Shown piece by piece: positions 27,211-37,016 of a stretch of DNA of 64,000 nucleotides. The DNA is from UBA5009 sp038043185 (lineage in GTDB: Bacteria > Bdellovibrionota > Bdellovibrionia > Bdellovibrionales > Bdellovibrionaceae). The first letter of the stretch is position 1. Each line of letters opens with the position of its first letter. The notes beneath the pieces were generated by a model, which saw only the letters and a list, made by a program, of their open reading frames with translations, had not been told where the DNA came from and ran no database searches. A program made the position numbers and the translations under genes. Where the stretch lies: positions 1-64,000 of the forward strand of contig JBBTCO010000004.1 of NCBI GenBank assembly GCA_038043185.1, written 5' to 3'.

Positions 27211-27911
27211 AAATTTCCTTTCGCTTGAATGATTCGTTCGCCAAACAAGATTGCTCCCAGTCGAAGGATGGTCGAACCTTCTTCGACGGCAATTTGATAA
27301 TCATGACTCGTTCCCATAGATAAATGATTCAGAGGGTGCAATTTGGTATTTGCCTTTTTTCGAAGAACTTCGAGTTGGTTTCGCAAGGAACTAAAATAGG
27401 GCCGCGTTTTTTCTGCTTCTTCAAAAAGAGGGGGTAGGCACATCAAGCCACAAATCTGCAAAGACGAAAATTTTTCCAAATGTTCCCAATCTTTCATAAA
27501 ACTATCCGGCTGAAAGCCAGTCTTCATTTTTTCTTCGGCTTGATTAATTTGTAAAAGTATTTTTTGTTTCAGACCAAGTTCCTTGGCTCGAGTATTTACT
27601 TTTTCGGCGAGCTCTAATGAATCGATCGAATGTATTAAATCAAAGGCACCTACGACTTGTTTCACTTTATTTTTTTGTAAGTGACCAATCAAATGCCAAT
27701 GTAAAGAATGCTTTTTAAGTTCTTCCATTTTGAACAGCGCTTCTTGCACATAATTTTCGCCGAAATCCATTTGCCCGCTTTTGTGCAGTTCCAAAATCTT
27801 TGTGGTGGGTTGAAGTTTTGATGCTGCCAGTATCATCACGGAATTCAAGGGGCGTTCTAATTCGGATAATTTTTTATTCAACCAATTTTGAATTTCTAAT
27901 CTTGATTCCAC
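27207..27911 (-). CDS. yggS: PLP homeostasis protein YggS/YlmE family
   Basis: A 234-aa alanine-racemase-fold protein that binds pyridoxal phosphate and controls its balance in the cell. The PLP lysine is in MILAASKLQPTTKILE, and the next motif is DFGENYVQEA. WHLIGHLQKNKVK and LSMGTSHDYQIAVEEGSTILRLG are the remaining signatures. It lies between maf and proC in a compact minus-strand operon. Confidence 0.95.
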   Translation of the reverse strand: MESRLEIQNWLNKKLSELERPLNSVMILAASKLQPTTKILELHKSGQMDFGENYVQEALFKMEELKKHSLHWHLIGHLQKNKVKQVVGAFDLIHSIDSLELAEKVNTRAKELGLKQKILLQINQAEEKMKTGFQPDSFMKDWEHLEKFSSLQICGLMCLPPLFEEAEKTRPYFSSLRNQLEVLRKKANTKLHPLNHLSMGTSHDYQIAVEEGSTILRLGAILFGERIIQAKGNL

Positions 27912-27918
27912 TTTTGTC

Positions 27919-28515
27919 TCACGCCTTCTCGATAATCCAGCCCTGGTCGTTTAAGATTTTTTTTAATGCTTGAACAGGAAGCCCTACAACATTGTCGTAG
28001 TTACCAACAATTTTTTCAACGAATTGCGAAGCTTGACCTTGGATGGCGTAAGCTCCTGCTTTGTCCAAGCCTTCTCGAGAAGAAGCATAATCTTCAATTG
28101 TTTTTGAATCTAATTTTTTAAAATGAATGATCGTTGTTTCAATATGGGATACTTCTTTTCCACTTGGGCTTTCACGAAGCCAAAGTCCAGTTTTTACTTG
28201 ATGAATATTGCCAGAAAGTTGCGAAATCATTTGGATGGCTGCTTTGATATCTGCTGGTTTGCCAAGAAGCTCGTCGTTGAGTACAACCTCGGTATCTGCA
28301 GTTAGCAGGACGAAAGGACTGTTTTTTGTCGACTTAAGTCGAGTCCAGGCGCTTTCGGATTTTTCTTTCGCATTTGCTAATATTTTCGCATCGACCGTCA
28401 AATTTTTTCCAGGAATTTCCGATACTTTCATAGAGAGAGTCTCAAACTGAAAACCGGCATCTTTGAGTAATTGTTTTCGGCGAGGAGACTCGGAAGCTAA
28501 AACGAGTTGGTGCAT
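27919..28515 (-). CDS. maf: Maf/YhdE-family nucleotide pyrophosphatase
   Basis: A 198-aa house-cleaning NTP pyrophosphatase. The N-terminus LVLASESPRRKQLLKDAG is the Maf signature, LLTADTEVVLNDELLGKP carries the catalytic acidic residue, and DKAGAYAIQGQASQFVEKIVGNYDNVVGLP is the conserved C-terminal block. It is the first gene of the maf-yggS-proC group, read away from the divergent tadC-like gene 28 nt upstream. Confidence 0.95.
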   Translation of the reverse strand: MHQLVLASESPRRKQLLKDAGFQFETLSMKVSEIPGKNLTVDAKILANAKEKSESAWTRLKSTKNSPFVLLTADTEVVLNDELLGKPADIKAAIQMISQLSGNIHQVKTGLWLRESPSGKEVSHIETTIIHFKKLDSKTIEDYASSREGLDKAGAYAIQGQASQFVEKIVGNYDNVVGLPVQALKKILNDQGWIIEKA

Positions 28516-28543
28516 ATTTTAAATTGACCACAAAGAGGACGAA

Positions 28544-29452
28544 ATGGGAAGCCCGGGTTTTTTACTATACGGTGGACTTTTATTTGGCGGTTTATCCGTT
28601 TATTTATTTATTTCTGCGTTGATGTCAAATAACGCAGACAAACAAAATCTTTCTTGGGCGAACAATAGCGAGCCGGAAAAAACCGATCGTGCTTTGATCA
28701 AAATGTCTCGTCCACTTGTTCATCAATTCACTTTGCAACATGCTTTGCGAATTAAAAATTTGACCTATCGAAAAAGAATTAAACAAATTATTAAAACAGC
28801 AGGGATCTCGAGAATTTTGAACGAAGATGAATTTATCGGCATGCAAATTCTTTGGGGAATCATGATTCCGCTATTTGTTTTAGTGATGAATTTCGCTTTA
28901 GAGTTGGATTTAAGTTATCTAGCAATTTTAGCTATGATGCCTTTTGGTTTTTATGCACCGATCATGGATGCGAGTGCTCAGAAAAAAATTCGCACTCAAA
29001 ATGTTCGGGAACATTTGCCCTTTTATATTGACCTGCTGGCCTTGTCTGTCGAGGCTGGATTGGATTTTTTTGCGGCGATACAAATGCTAGTCGACAAAGC
29101 CGAAGTGAAAAAAAGTGTATTGGCTGAAGAATTATCTCTTGTCTTGAAAGACGTTCAGCTGGGAGCAGCCAAGGCCACCGCGCTCAAAGAATTTGCCGAA
29201 CGATTGGATATGTCCGAAGTGACAAGTTTTGTCGCTGTTTTGGTCGACTCGGAAGCTAGCGGTGCTCCCATTTCCCGAGTGCTAAAAGAGCAAACTGTAC
29301 AAATGAGACTGGAACGATTTGTTCGCGCCGAAAAGGCAGGAGCTCGAGCGTCTCAGGCGCTTTTGATTCCGATGATGGTTTTTATTGTTCCAGCTGTTTT
29401 TATTATGGTGTTTGGTCCAGTGGCAATTTCATTCATGTACGGGGGCAAATGA
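28544..29452 (+). CDS. TadC-like type II/IV secretion F-domain protein
   Basis: A 302-aa inner-membrane protein with a T2SS-F domain in its second half (LPFYIDLLALSVEAGLDFFAAIQMLV to the C-terminus). It has an N-terminal helix (LLYGGLLFGGLSVYLFISAL), a central pair near residues 100-150 and a C-terminal one, the usual layout of TadC platform proteins of Flp/Tad pili. The other Tad genes (tadA, tadB, pilin) are not in the window, so it may work with a locus elsewhere. The next gene overlaps its stop. Confidence 0.85.
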   Translation: MGSPGFLLYGGLLFGGLSVYLFISALMSNNADKQNLSWANNSEPEKTDRALIKMSRPLVHQFTLQHALRIKNLTYRKRIKQIIKTAGISRILNEDEFIGMQILWGIMIPLFVLVMNFALELDLSYLAILAMMPFGFYAPIMDASAQKKIRTQNVREHLPFYIDLLALSVEAGLDFFAAIQMLVDKAEVKKSVLAEELSLVLKDVQLGAAKATALKEFAERLDMSEVTSFVAVLVDSEASGAPISRVLKEQTVQMRLERFVRAEKAGARASQALLIPMMVFIVPAVFIMVFGPVAISFMYGGK

Positions 29453-29802
29453 AGATGTCAACGTTGGGAAATAAAACACAAAATATTTTAATTTCCTCTC
29501 GGCTCGAGGTCGCAGAAAATTTTTTCGCGCGTGGATTGGGGCTCATGGGTCGAAGAAATTTTTCCATGGATCAAGGCCTATGGATTCATCGATGCAAAAG
29601 CATTCACACTTGCTTTATGAAGTTTGCTATTGATTGCGTGTTTGTTGATGCGAATTTGAAAGTGAAGTCGCTTAAAAAAGAAATTAAACCCTGGAGATTA
29701 GTTTTGCCGATCTGGGGAGCTGATTCTGTTTTTGAACTTCCTTCCGGAACAATAACTCGCTTAAAGATTCAAGAAGGGGATGAACTTTATGTGGGCCATT
29801 AG
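29449..29802 (+). CDS. DUF192 family protein
   Basis: A 117-aa DUF192 protein. ARGLGLMGRRNF, followed by IHRCKSIHTCFMKFAIDCVFVD and EIKPWRLVLP, are the family's conserved blocks. Most members carry a signal peptide, which is absent here, so this one is probably cytoplasmic. It overlaps tadC by ATGA and the FHA gene by about 20 nt. DUF192 next to TadC recurs in Bdellovibrio-type genomes as far as I recall; the function is unknown. Confidence 0.88.
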   Translation: MKMSTLGNKTQNILISSRLEVAENFFARGLGLMGRRNFSMDQGLWIHRCKSIHTCFMKFAIDCVFVDANLKVKSLKKEIKPWRLVLPIWGADSVFELPSGTITRLKIQEGDELYVGH

Positions 29803-31435
29803 AATTTTAAATGGTCCACAAGCTGGGCAAATATTTCCCTTACGAAATGGCAAAAATATTCTTGGCCGTGCGGCTCAGGCTGACATTAAAATTTTAGCCC
29901 AAGGGGTATCTAAAGCTCACTGTGAAATTCATATTTTTAAAGACAAGATCATGATCGTGGATTTGAAATCCAGCAATGGAACTTATGTTAATGGAATAAA
30001 AATTCAGAATAGTATTTTACAGTTAGGCGAGAAATTTAGTCTTCATGAAATTTTAATGGATATAATTCCAGCTCAGGAAATAAAACCGACAGTACGCTCG
30101 ACTTCTTCTTTTCCCGTGCCAATGTCGTCAAATTTTCCTACCGCTGGAAATGCTGCTTTACAAATGGAAAACGTGCCCCAGCCGCATCTTTCGCCAAACC
30201 TTCAAGCTTATTTACAGACCAATCCATCGCCGGAATCCACAGCGTCCGCTCACTCGGGTTTAGCGGCTGGAATCGTCGAGCAATTTAAATCTTATATTGA
30301 AAAAGCGGCTTTGCCGGGTGTCTATAAATTAGCGCAGTTGTTTGATTTCAAGTGGGTGCTGACGGGATTTGTAGCGGCATTTATTTTTATTGTGACCTTG
30401 CTTTCGATGATACCAATGTCCCAGTTAGCCAAAACAAGTATTATTAAAGAAAGTCGAAATCGCGCTTCTTCATTGGCTAGAAATCTTGCAGCAACGAACA
30501 AAAAAGCTCTTGTTGAAAGCTCGGGTGCCTTAAGTACATATTCGGCTGAAGTTGAAGAGGGAGTGAAAACTGTCTTTATTATTCAAGATGCAGACGGGAT
30601 GATTCTTGCTCCATCAACCAAGGCCGGTAGAAGTTCAGATTCTTCTTTCGTACAACGGGTAAGAAAAGAGCGCCGAGCGGTTACCTTGGAAATTGACTCG
30701 TCGACGATTGGTGCTAGCGCTCCTATAGAAGCTTATGATGTTGAAAGCGGAGAAATGAAGGTAAAAGCCCATGCCATTGTGATTTATGATATTTCTTCAC
30801 TGGCTTTTGACGAGGGAAAAACCATCAGTCTATTTATGCAGACGCTTATGATTGCCTCTTTCGTAGGGTTTTTTCTCTTTTTCTTTATTTATAAACTTGT
30901 TGAATTTCCTATAAAGAATTTAAGTTTTCAATTAGATGCGGCTCTTCGTGAAAAACGTGCAGATTTACAAATGACATTTCAGTTTGAGCCTTTGCAAAAT
31001 CTAATAGCAAACATGAATAGCGTATTAACAAGGTATATTCATAGTGGAGACAACGGCGCTCCTGCCAATGCGGGCACCACTGAAAACAAAGATGGCGAAG
31101 CTGATAATTTGATGAAGATGATTGGGGCCCCATGCTTAGCGATTTCCCATGAAGGACGAATCATTTCGGCTAACCCTGGATTTGAGCAACTGTCACGAGT
31201 TTCATTGGCGTCAATGCAACAAAATGGCTTGTCTGCAATTCCAGATAATTCTCTTCAACAAAATATTGATCATCTGATGGGTAAATCCCGTGAAAACCCT
31301 TATGGAATTCATTCTGATCACCTCGAGTTTAACGGATTGATGTGTGTTATTCAGTGCCAGGCTTTCATGAGCGCAAATAACGTGAGTTACTACTTGGTTA
31401 CTGTATTGCCAAATCAAGGGGGAGCGACAGAATGA
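29780..31435 (+). CDS. FHA-domain transmembrane sensor with PAS-like tail
   Basis: A protein of up to 551 aa (ATG 29789, three codons later, is an equal candidate). The N-terminal FHA domain (residues of about 4-95) has NILGRAAQADIKI and the phosphothreonine-binding SKAHCEI and SSNGTYVNG motifs. A Pro/Ser-rich linker is followed by a helix near 192-214 (WVLTGFVAAFIFIVTLLSMI), a periplasmic sensor-like domain and a second helix near 354-375. A PAS-like C-terminal region follows (GAPCLAISHEGRIISANPGFEQLS). It would link phosphothreonine recognition to an envelope signal. Confidence 0.85.
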   Translation: MNFMWAIRILNGPQAGQIFPLRNGKNILGRAAQADIKILAQGVSKAHCEIHIFKDKIMIVDLKSSNGTYVNGIKIQNSILQLGEKFSLHEILMDIIPAQEIKPTVRSTSSFPVPMSSNFPTAGNAALQMENVPQPHLSPNLQAYLQTNPSPESTASAHSGLAAGIVEQFKSYIEKAALPGVYKLAQLFDFKWVLTGFVAAFIFIVTLLSMIPMSQLAKTSIIKESRNRASSLARNLAATNKKALVESSGALSTYSAEVEEGVKTVFIIQDADGMILAPSTKAGRSSDSSFVQRVRKERRAVTLEIDSSTIGASAPIEAYDVESGEMKVKAHAIVIYDISSLAFDEGKTISLFMQTLMIASFVGFFLFFFIYKLVEFPIKNLSFQLDAALREKRADLQMTFQFEPLQNLIANMNSVLTRYIHSGDNGAPANAGTTENKDGEADNLMKMIGAPCLAISHEGRIISANPGFEQLSRVSLASMQQNGLSAIPDNSLQQNIDHLMGKSRENPYGIHSDHLEFNGLMCVIQCQAFMSANNVSYYLVTVLPNQGGATE

Positions 31436-32421
31436 GTGCTGCCCCCAAGGTCGTTCCAATAATAGCCTATGACTTAGAAGTGATTAAAGGACCGCATGCG
31501 GGTCAAAAGTTTTCCTTTGATAAAGTTTCGGTTACGCTTGGGCGGGGAACTGAAAACCAAGTTGTTCTTTCTCAGGATTTGCGAGTCAGTCGCGTGCACG
31601 CTGAGATTAGAAATTCTGATGGGCAAATCTTTTTCGTAAACTTAAGTCAAAAAAATTACGTTCTTGTTGATGGAACTAAGGTTGAATTTCAACAAATTAG
31701 TGCAGATTGCATATTGACGATTGGTGAAACTGAAATTCACTTTCGTCAAAAAACAGTTCAACCGAAAAAAAATCCTTTGGTTGTAGCTAATCCCTCTCAT
31801 AATATGGTTAAAGCCCCTCCGCCTTTTGTACCACGACCCATGCCTTCAGCTCAATTCCCACAGCCACAGCCGGCGGCTGCGAATAGTAATCGTATGCGAT
31901 TTTTTCTTATTGTTGGAATCATTGGGGTTGCAGCTTATTTTCTTCTATTTAACTCGCCTAAAAAATCAAAAAAAGGATTATCCATTCGTGGCAGCGAAGT
32001 CATCGAGAGAGATTTGCAGGACTCACAAGAACGGATTGAAATTTTAGAAGCGCGAGTTAACAAAAAAAATAGCCTGACCAACAAACGCGCTGAAGAGAAT
32101 TTTATTAAAGGATTCCGGGATTATCAAAAAGGCCAATATCTGCGCGCCAAAGAGTATTTTAGAATTGTATTAAATTTAAATCCCGAGCATATCGAGGCTC
32201 GCAAGTATTACGAACAAGCCATGATTAAGCATAGAAAGCTAATGGAATTCAATTTTATTGAAGGCTTAAAAAGCAAAGAGAAAAAAAATTACCGTTTATG
32301 TAAATCATTTTTAACGCAAGTTTTGGTTTTGGCGCAAGGTGATCGTGCCAGCTACGAGAAATATGAAGAGGCCGAAAAATATCTTCGCGAGTGCAATTTG
32401 GGACTCGAGGGGAGGTTTTAA
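31432..32421 (+). CDS. FHA-domain membrane protein with TPR-like tail
   Basis: A 329-aa protein. The FHA domain (residues of about 12-105) has VTLGRGTENQVVLSQDLRVSRVHAEI, but the later loop reads SQKNYVLVDGT rather than SxNGT, so phosphopeptide affinity may differ. A proline-rich linker is followed by one helix (FFLIVGIIGVAAYFLLF). The C-terminal part has a coiled coil and TPR-like repeats such as KGFRDYQKGQYLRAKEYF. The ATG overlaps the preceding stop codon. Confidence 0.85.
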   Translation: MSAAPKVVPIIAYDLEVIKGPHAGQKFSFDKVSVTLGRGTENQVVLSQDLRVSRVHAEIRNSDGQIFFVNLSQKNYVLVDGTKVEFQQISADCILTIGETEIHFRQKTVQPKKNPLVVANPSHNMVKAPPPFVPRPMPSAQFPQPQPAAANSNRMRFFLIVGIIGVAAYFLLFNSPKKSKKGLSIRGSEVIERDLQDSQERIEILEARVNKKNSLTNKRAEENFIKGFRDYQKGQYLRAKEYFRIVLNLNPEHIEARKYYEQAMIKHRKLMEFNFIEGLKSKEKKNYRLCKSFLTQVLVLAQGDRASYEKYEEAEKYLRECNLGLEGRF

Positions 32422-34416
32422 ATGGCACAGTTAAAAGTGAAACATAACGGAAAAATTATTCATGATATCGTACTGAATGAGAAAAAATCTTATCTTGGGG
32501 GAAGAAAAGAGGATTGTGATATCCCTTTGCTCGCAGAAAAAACTATTTCTCGGGAACACTTTCGTCTTTCCTTCCACCAGAATCAATGGGTTCTGGAGGT
32601 CTTATCTCGATTCGGAGAAGTGCTTTTTCAAAATGACAAAGTACAAAATTTAATTTTAGACCAATCAAATATTTTTCATATTCCACCTTACGAATTTGCG
32701 TTTACACGAGAAAGTCCTGCCCAAGTTGGAGCTTCGTTTCCCAGCAACGAAATAAGTTCCATTACAGACAATGGCGATTTTAATGAGGATCGGACATTTG
32801 TCGGTAAATTAACACAAATTCCGTTCATTAAGGTCATCAATAATGATGATAAGTCATTTCAACTATTGCGCCTTGAAGGTGGAGATATTTGGCTTGCTGG
32901 ACGTGATCCATCGAGTGCGATTCCAATTAAAGATCAACGTGTCAGTCGTCGTCAATTTGAAATTCGTAAAACCGAAGGGATTTATGGGATTATTGATTTG
33001 GGCAGCGTGAATGGAACTTTGGTTAATGGGAATAATATATCGACGACTGAAGTAACTCCTTTACGCAGTGGTGATGCAATTACTGTACTTGATAATATAT
33101 TTTATTTCGAATTGCATGACCCCCGATTCGCTGAAAGAGTTCAGACGGTGGATTATGATAAAATATCAAGGACCTTGACCGAATCTTCTTCAATGAGTTT
33201 ACCCGACTCTCAATCCGAGACCTATCCAATGGTCGACCCTTCGGTCTATGGTAAAGATCCTTACGCTCCCTCTGTGGAAGGTGAATTCCCAGAAGTTGCG
33301 CCCGAAACTTTATTGAGCAAGTTAAAAGAAAAAAAACTTCGAGTCGTCATTGGCGTGCTAGCTCTTCTTTTAGTCGTGGGTGCCCTTATGGAAGGAGACC
33401 CGTCCTCGAAAAGCAATAGCAATCATACAGATCTGAAGGGAAATCCCAATGATCCTTATAATAAGTTAAAAAAGGAACAACAAATATTCATTAAACAGTC
33501 ATTTCAATTGGCACAAAGTTATTATGACTCAGATAATTCCGAGCTCTGCCGGGCCGAACTTTCGAAAATTCGTGAAGTTATGCCGGACTATAAAAAAAGT
33601 TACTGGGGAAAAGATATTGGCAATTTAGATCAAAGTGCTGAACAAAAGATTTATTTATTGTCGAAGCAGAAAGAATTTGAAGCTAAAGAAAAGATGATGG
33701 CTGAACAAGAAGTGAAAGTTCAAGAAATCGTCGCCCTTTGCAAAAGTAAATTAAACCCACAAATGACCCGCGATGAATTTGATAGCTGTATCAGTCCATC
33801 AGTAACGGCAAATCCCCACCATCCCTTACTCGTTTCATTACGAGTGGCATTTGATCAAATTGAAATGACAAGAACGCAAAAAGATTTAGAAAAAAAAGAA
33901 TATCAAGAACAAGCCGAAAAATTACAGTATTTATTTATGTTGGCTGAAAAGACTGAAAAGAATGGCAATTTTGTTGAAGCCATCGATGCGTATCGAAAAG
34001 TTGTTAGTTCTAAATACGTTGATCCCAACGCCTTAAAGCCCCGCGCACAAAGAAGTATTTCCAGCTTAAAATCGAAAATGGGTGTAAAAACCAGTAGCCT
34101 TATCAGCGAAGCCGAAAAACTTGTTCAGGCAAAAAAATATAAACAGGCCATTTTGAATCTTCGTATGGCTCGAAAAGTCAATCCTCAGGGTGATGAGATA
34201 AATGATAAAATTGAATTGTACATAAAAGAATTACGTAAAGAAATGAAAGCCCTTTGGGATGAAGCTGTCATCGAGGAAAGTTTTGGTAAGGTGATGCCTG
34301 ATGAAAATAACACCGGAGCCGTCGGTAAGTGGAAAAAAATTATTGATCAGGATATCCCTGACGGCGATTTTTACCAAAAAGCTTTTATCAAATTAAAAAA
34401 ATATGGAGCGAACTAA
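32422..34416 (+). CDS. Double-FHA membrane protein with TPR-like tail
   Basis: A 664-aa protein with two FHA domains. The first (about 20-95) has SYLGGRKEDCDIPL and TISREHFRLSF. The second (about 150-235) has DIWLAGRDPSSAIPIKDQRVSRRQFEI and LGSVNGTLVNG. A helix near 308-325 (LRVVIGVLALLLVVGALM) is followed by about 330 helical residues with TPR-like repeats, placing FHA domains in the cytoplasm and TPRs outside. It directly follows the single-FHA protein of the same design. A scaffold role for a phospho-regulated Tad apparatus is inferred. Confidence 0.85.
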   Translation: MAQLKVKHNGKIIHDIVLNEKKSYLGGRKEDCDIPLLAEKTISREHFRLSFHQNQWVLEVLSRFGEVLFQNDKVQNLILDQSNIFHIPPYEFAFTRESPAQVGASFPSNEISSITDNGDFNEDRTFVGKLTQIPFIKVINNDDKSFQLLRLEGGDIWLAGRDPSSAIPIKDQRVSRRQFEIRKTEGIYGIIDLGSVNGTLVNGNNISTTEVTPLRSGDAITVLDNIFYFELHDPRFAERVQTVDYDKISRTLTESSSMSLPDSQSETYPMVDPSVYGKDPYAPSVEGEFPEVAPETLLSKLKEKKLRVVIGVLALLLVVGALMEGDPSSKSNSNHTDLKGNPNDPYNKLKKEQQIFIKQSFQLAQSYYDSDNSELCRAELSKIREVMPDYKKSYWGKDIGNLDQSAEQKIYLLSKQKEFEAKEKMMAEQEVKVQEIVALCKSKLNPQMTRDEFDSCISPSVTANPHHPLLVSLRVAFDQIEMTRTQKDLEKKEYQEQAEKLQYLFMLAEKTEKNGNFVEAIDAYRKVVSSKYVDPNALKPRAQRSISSLKSKMGVKTSSLISEAEKLVQAKKYKQAILNLRMARKVNPQGDEINDKIELYIKELRKEMKALWDEAVIEESFGKVMPDENNTGAVGKWKKIIDQDIPDGDFYQKAFIKLKKYGAN

Positions 34417-35097
34417 GTGAAGATACGCGAGCGATCTTACAGTGGACACAGCAGTCGACCCAAGCCTTTGATTCATGAAGAATTTGGCGGTGAGCTTTGG
34501 GTTTTTGCCACGCCTTGGGGAAATTCCTCAGTAGGACAAATAGTTACCGATGCGATTGTCAAGTACATCAGTGCAGCCCGAGGTGACGTCGAGGTGACAT
34601 CGCCATTCGAATTTATGACTTGTTACTCGAGCGAGGCAAATGCCCTGCGTGTGGCGACACTGTTAGCAAATGATCTGCTTTATCGTAGCGAAAATAAATC
34701 TGAGTATGCCACTTTAATAGAATTGGTTGTCCTTTGGAAAAAAGATAAAAAAATTTCGTGGGTGCAATGTGGTGGTCCACAGATTTTTATTAAAAAGCCG
34801 GGACAAGATCTTTGCGCCTTATCCGTCGTTGTTGATAACTCTATGGATATTTTTGCTGTTAATAACGAGATAAGTCCGCTTCCCTCGATGGGATTGGGTC
34901 TTGAAAGCAGTTGCCCCTTAAGTGTTGGTAGCTGCGTGATGGAACAGGACGATCAACTGATTTTGTTATCTTGTTCAAAGACTCCTCGAGATTTGTGGCA
35001 AATAACAGATTCAGATATTGATTTGCAAAAGATGATTCAAAAAATGAGTCCACAAGTGGACAATCGTCCATTTTGGGTAGGGATTTTAGGGAATTGA
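34417..35097 (+). CDS. PP2C-like protein, degenerate
   Basis: A 226-aa protein with GTG start directly after the FHA gene stop. Its order of motifs resembles a Ser/Thr phosphatase of the PP2C class: ELWVFATPWGNSSVGQIVTDAI, a WVQCGGPQIFIKK strand like the GDSR segment, LPSMGLGLES, then DQLILLSCSKTP where PP2C has the D-G metal motif. The metal-binding aspartates I would expect are missing at several places, so it may be catalytically dead and act as a phospho-sensor. It pairs with three FHA proteins, which fits phosphothreonine signalling. Confidence 0.6.
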   Translation: MKIRERSYSGHSSRPKPLIHEEFGGELWVFATPWGNSSVGQIVTDAIVKYISAARGDVEVTSPFEFMTCYSSEANALRVATLLANDLLYRSENKSEYATLIELVVLWKKDKKISWVQCGGPQIFIKKPGQDLCALSVVVDNSMDIFAVNNEISPLPSMGLGLESSCPLSVGSCVMEQDDQLILLSCSKTPRDLWQITDSDIDLQKMIQKMSPQVDNRPFWVGILGN

Positions 35098-35099
35098 TA

Positions 35100-36914
35100 T
35101 CAATAGAATGCTGAATCTTGCTGATTCAGTATTTCCAAATTCTCTAATGTTCTTGAAAATAACAAACGATCTTTTACAAATTCCGGTTTTGTTAAAATCA
35201 AATCCAATTCATTTATTTCAGGGACCGATAAGGAATAATCATTCCAGATCAAATTCAGACCCCAATTGATTTTTTGAATCCTTCTTTTTATTTCCAGTTG
35301 AGCTAAGCTTTTGAAAAAACTTGTTTTAACCAATTCAGATTCAGTTTTTCTATTTTCACCCAGATTCCAGTCCAACCAAAGAAGAAAAAGTTTAGAACGA
35401 CAATTTTTTCTTTCGGTGAAACTCATTTTCATTTGATTGCTCAGTTGATAGCAGGAATTTTTTTCGTAACTCCAGCCAGGATTATTTAGGCGTTTAATAA
35501 ATTTAGATAGTTTTTTTGTTTGACGACTTCGCATAGAGATCAATGCGGCCCAAGAATCCAAGGGACTGCTTGGAAAGCCAGATTTGGTGATCTGGTCAAT
35601 TCTTTCTAAAAGTTTATTTTCATTTTCCGATCGCCACCAAAGTTCTTGAGGAATTTGAAATTGGGCGACAGGTAGTGAATCTGGCCACTTCCAAGCTTTG
35701 TAACCAATCTTGATGAGGTTTTGAATGGGTACAGATATTTGTTTGTCATTTATGCCATGGAAAACATTCGGTCGACTTTCTAATCGATCAGTCAGCGTGT
35801 TAAAGTATTTGGGTTTTTCGTCAAAAAAAATCAACTCATGATTAAGGACAACTCCACTTCTTATTTGCCCAAAATTATGACCCAAGAGCCAACCCGATTC
35901 TATTGGGATTGCCCTTTGACCTGGCCAAGGGGCTGAAGTGGATTCAATATTTGGTTTTAAACTCAAAGCCGGAAAATAAGCTTCAGAATCAATTTTTTTC
36001 CGCAGCCCTTGTCCTAAAAGTTCGAAAACAGTTCGACCGACATCGGCCATTGACACCGGATCATCAAAGGTACGCTGAGCACGAGAGGATTGTGAAGAAT
36101 AAGATGGTTTAATAAGTAAAGTTACTTGAACATTTTCTGAATGCAGATTCAGTGGTTGAATAACACTGGTGCGTTCCGGGTTTGGCCGGCCGTTGAGACC
36201 CATCAGAATGACTGTGGTTTTATTCCAAGTTTGCGCTTTTTTCATGGTTGAAATAAGTTGGAATAAAGATTCATCAATTTCTTCCAGCTGATTTTCAAAA
36301 CCAAGGCTGCGAGCTTCGCCCAAATCGTTTGTTTTCGTCGAGTCTTTAAATAATAAATCAGGAATATAAAAGGCCGCTAAGAAACCTTGATTTTTGACCT
36401 CACTGCTTAACCATTCGCGAAACTTTAAAACTTGCTCAAAAAAGGGATTGTGAATCGTTCGCGATGTAATTTTTAAATTTTCATTAAAAAGTTCAAAGCC
36501 TTGATTGAGTCCTGACTTTCTAAATACCGGTGGCCCTCCGGAAAAAAAAGCTGTGCGAAAATTATTTTGTAAGGCAACTTCCGCAATCGTTACGAATTCC
36601 GAATTTAAACCTGGAGGACCATTGTGCCTAACCTGATGCTGATAAGGATATAGTCCGGTCAACAAAGTGCTCAGGTTAGGCAAAGTGAGGGTCGATGGAA
36701 CATAAGCATGAGTAAATCTGATGCTTTCAGGGCAAAGCTCTAAAAAACCCGAGTTTCTTAATGAGTTTTTTTCTCTGTTACAAATATTCTCTAAAGAATT
36801 GAGATGTTCGAAGGTGAGAATTAAAATTGAATTTTTTTCCTCGACTCGACAACTGGCGAGGATAATTCCATAAAAAAATAGGACAATGATCCTGAAAATG
36901 CATCTTATATTCAA
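35100..36914 (-). CDS. Sulfatase/alkaline-phosphatase-fold lipoprotein
   Basis: A 604-aa protein using TTG at 36914, which gives a textbook lipoprotein signal (IFRIIVLFFYGIILASC) with AAAGAGA upstream. A longer in-frame start at 36998 would add 28 hydrophilic residues and leave only 18 nt to the divergent exbB start. The sulfatase-type core includes NSILILTFEHLNSLEN, RFTHAYVPSTLTLPNLSTLLTGLYP and HNGPPGLNSEFVTIAE. The nucleophile position appears as Thr/Ser (PSTLTLPN), suggesting a phosphoglycerol-transferase-like or hydrolase activity. The last 230 residues are lineage-specific. Confidence 0.72.
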   Translation of the reverse strand: MNIRCIFRIIVLFFYGIILASCRVEEKNSILILTFEHLNSLENICNREKNSLRNSGFLELCPESIRFTHAYVPSTLTLPNLSTLLTGLYPYQHQVRHNGPPGLNSEFVTIAEVALQNNFRTAFFSGGPPVFRKSGLNQGFELFNENLKITSRTIHNPFFEQVLKFREWLSSEVKNQGFLAAFYIPDLLFKDSTKTNDLGEARSLGFENQLEEIDESLFQLISTMKKAQTWNKTTVILMGLNGRPNPERTSVIQPLNLHSENVQVTLLIKPSYSSQSSRAQRTFDDPVSMADVGRTVFELLGQGLRKKIDSEAYFPALSLKPNIESTSAPWPGQRAIPIESGWLLGHNFGQIRSGVVLNHELIFFDEKPKYFNTLTDRLESRPNVFHGINDKQISVPIQNLIKIGYKAWKWPDSLPVAQFQIPQELWWRSENENKLLERIDQITKSGFPSSPLDSWAALISMRSRQTKKLSKFIKRLNNPGWSYEKNSCYQLSNQMKMSFTERKNCRSKLFLLWLDWNLGENRKTESELVKTSFFKSLAQLEIKRRIQKINWGLNLIWNDYSLSVPEINELDLILTKPEFVKDRLLFSRTLENLEILNQQDSAFY

Positions 36915-37016
36915 AGTACAATCTCTTTCAGCGCTGTGGATCCATTCTTGACCATCATGAGTTCCAAGAGAATACTCAATATACATCTCTTGTGACAAAA
37001 AGAAAAAGGAGTTCCT

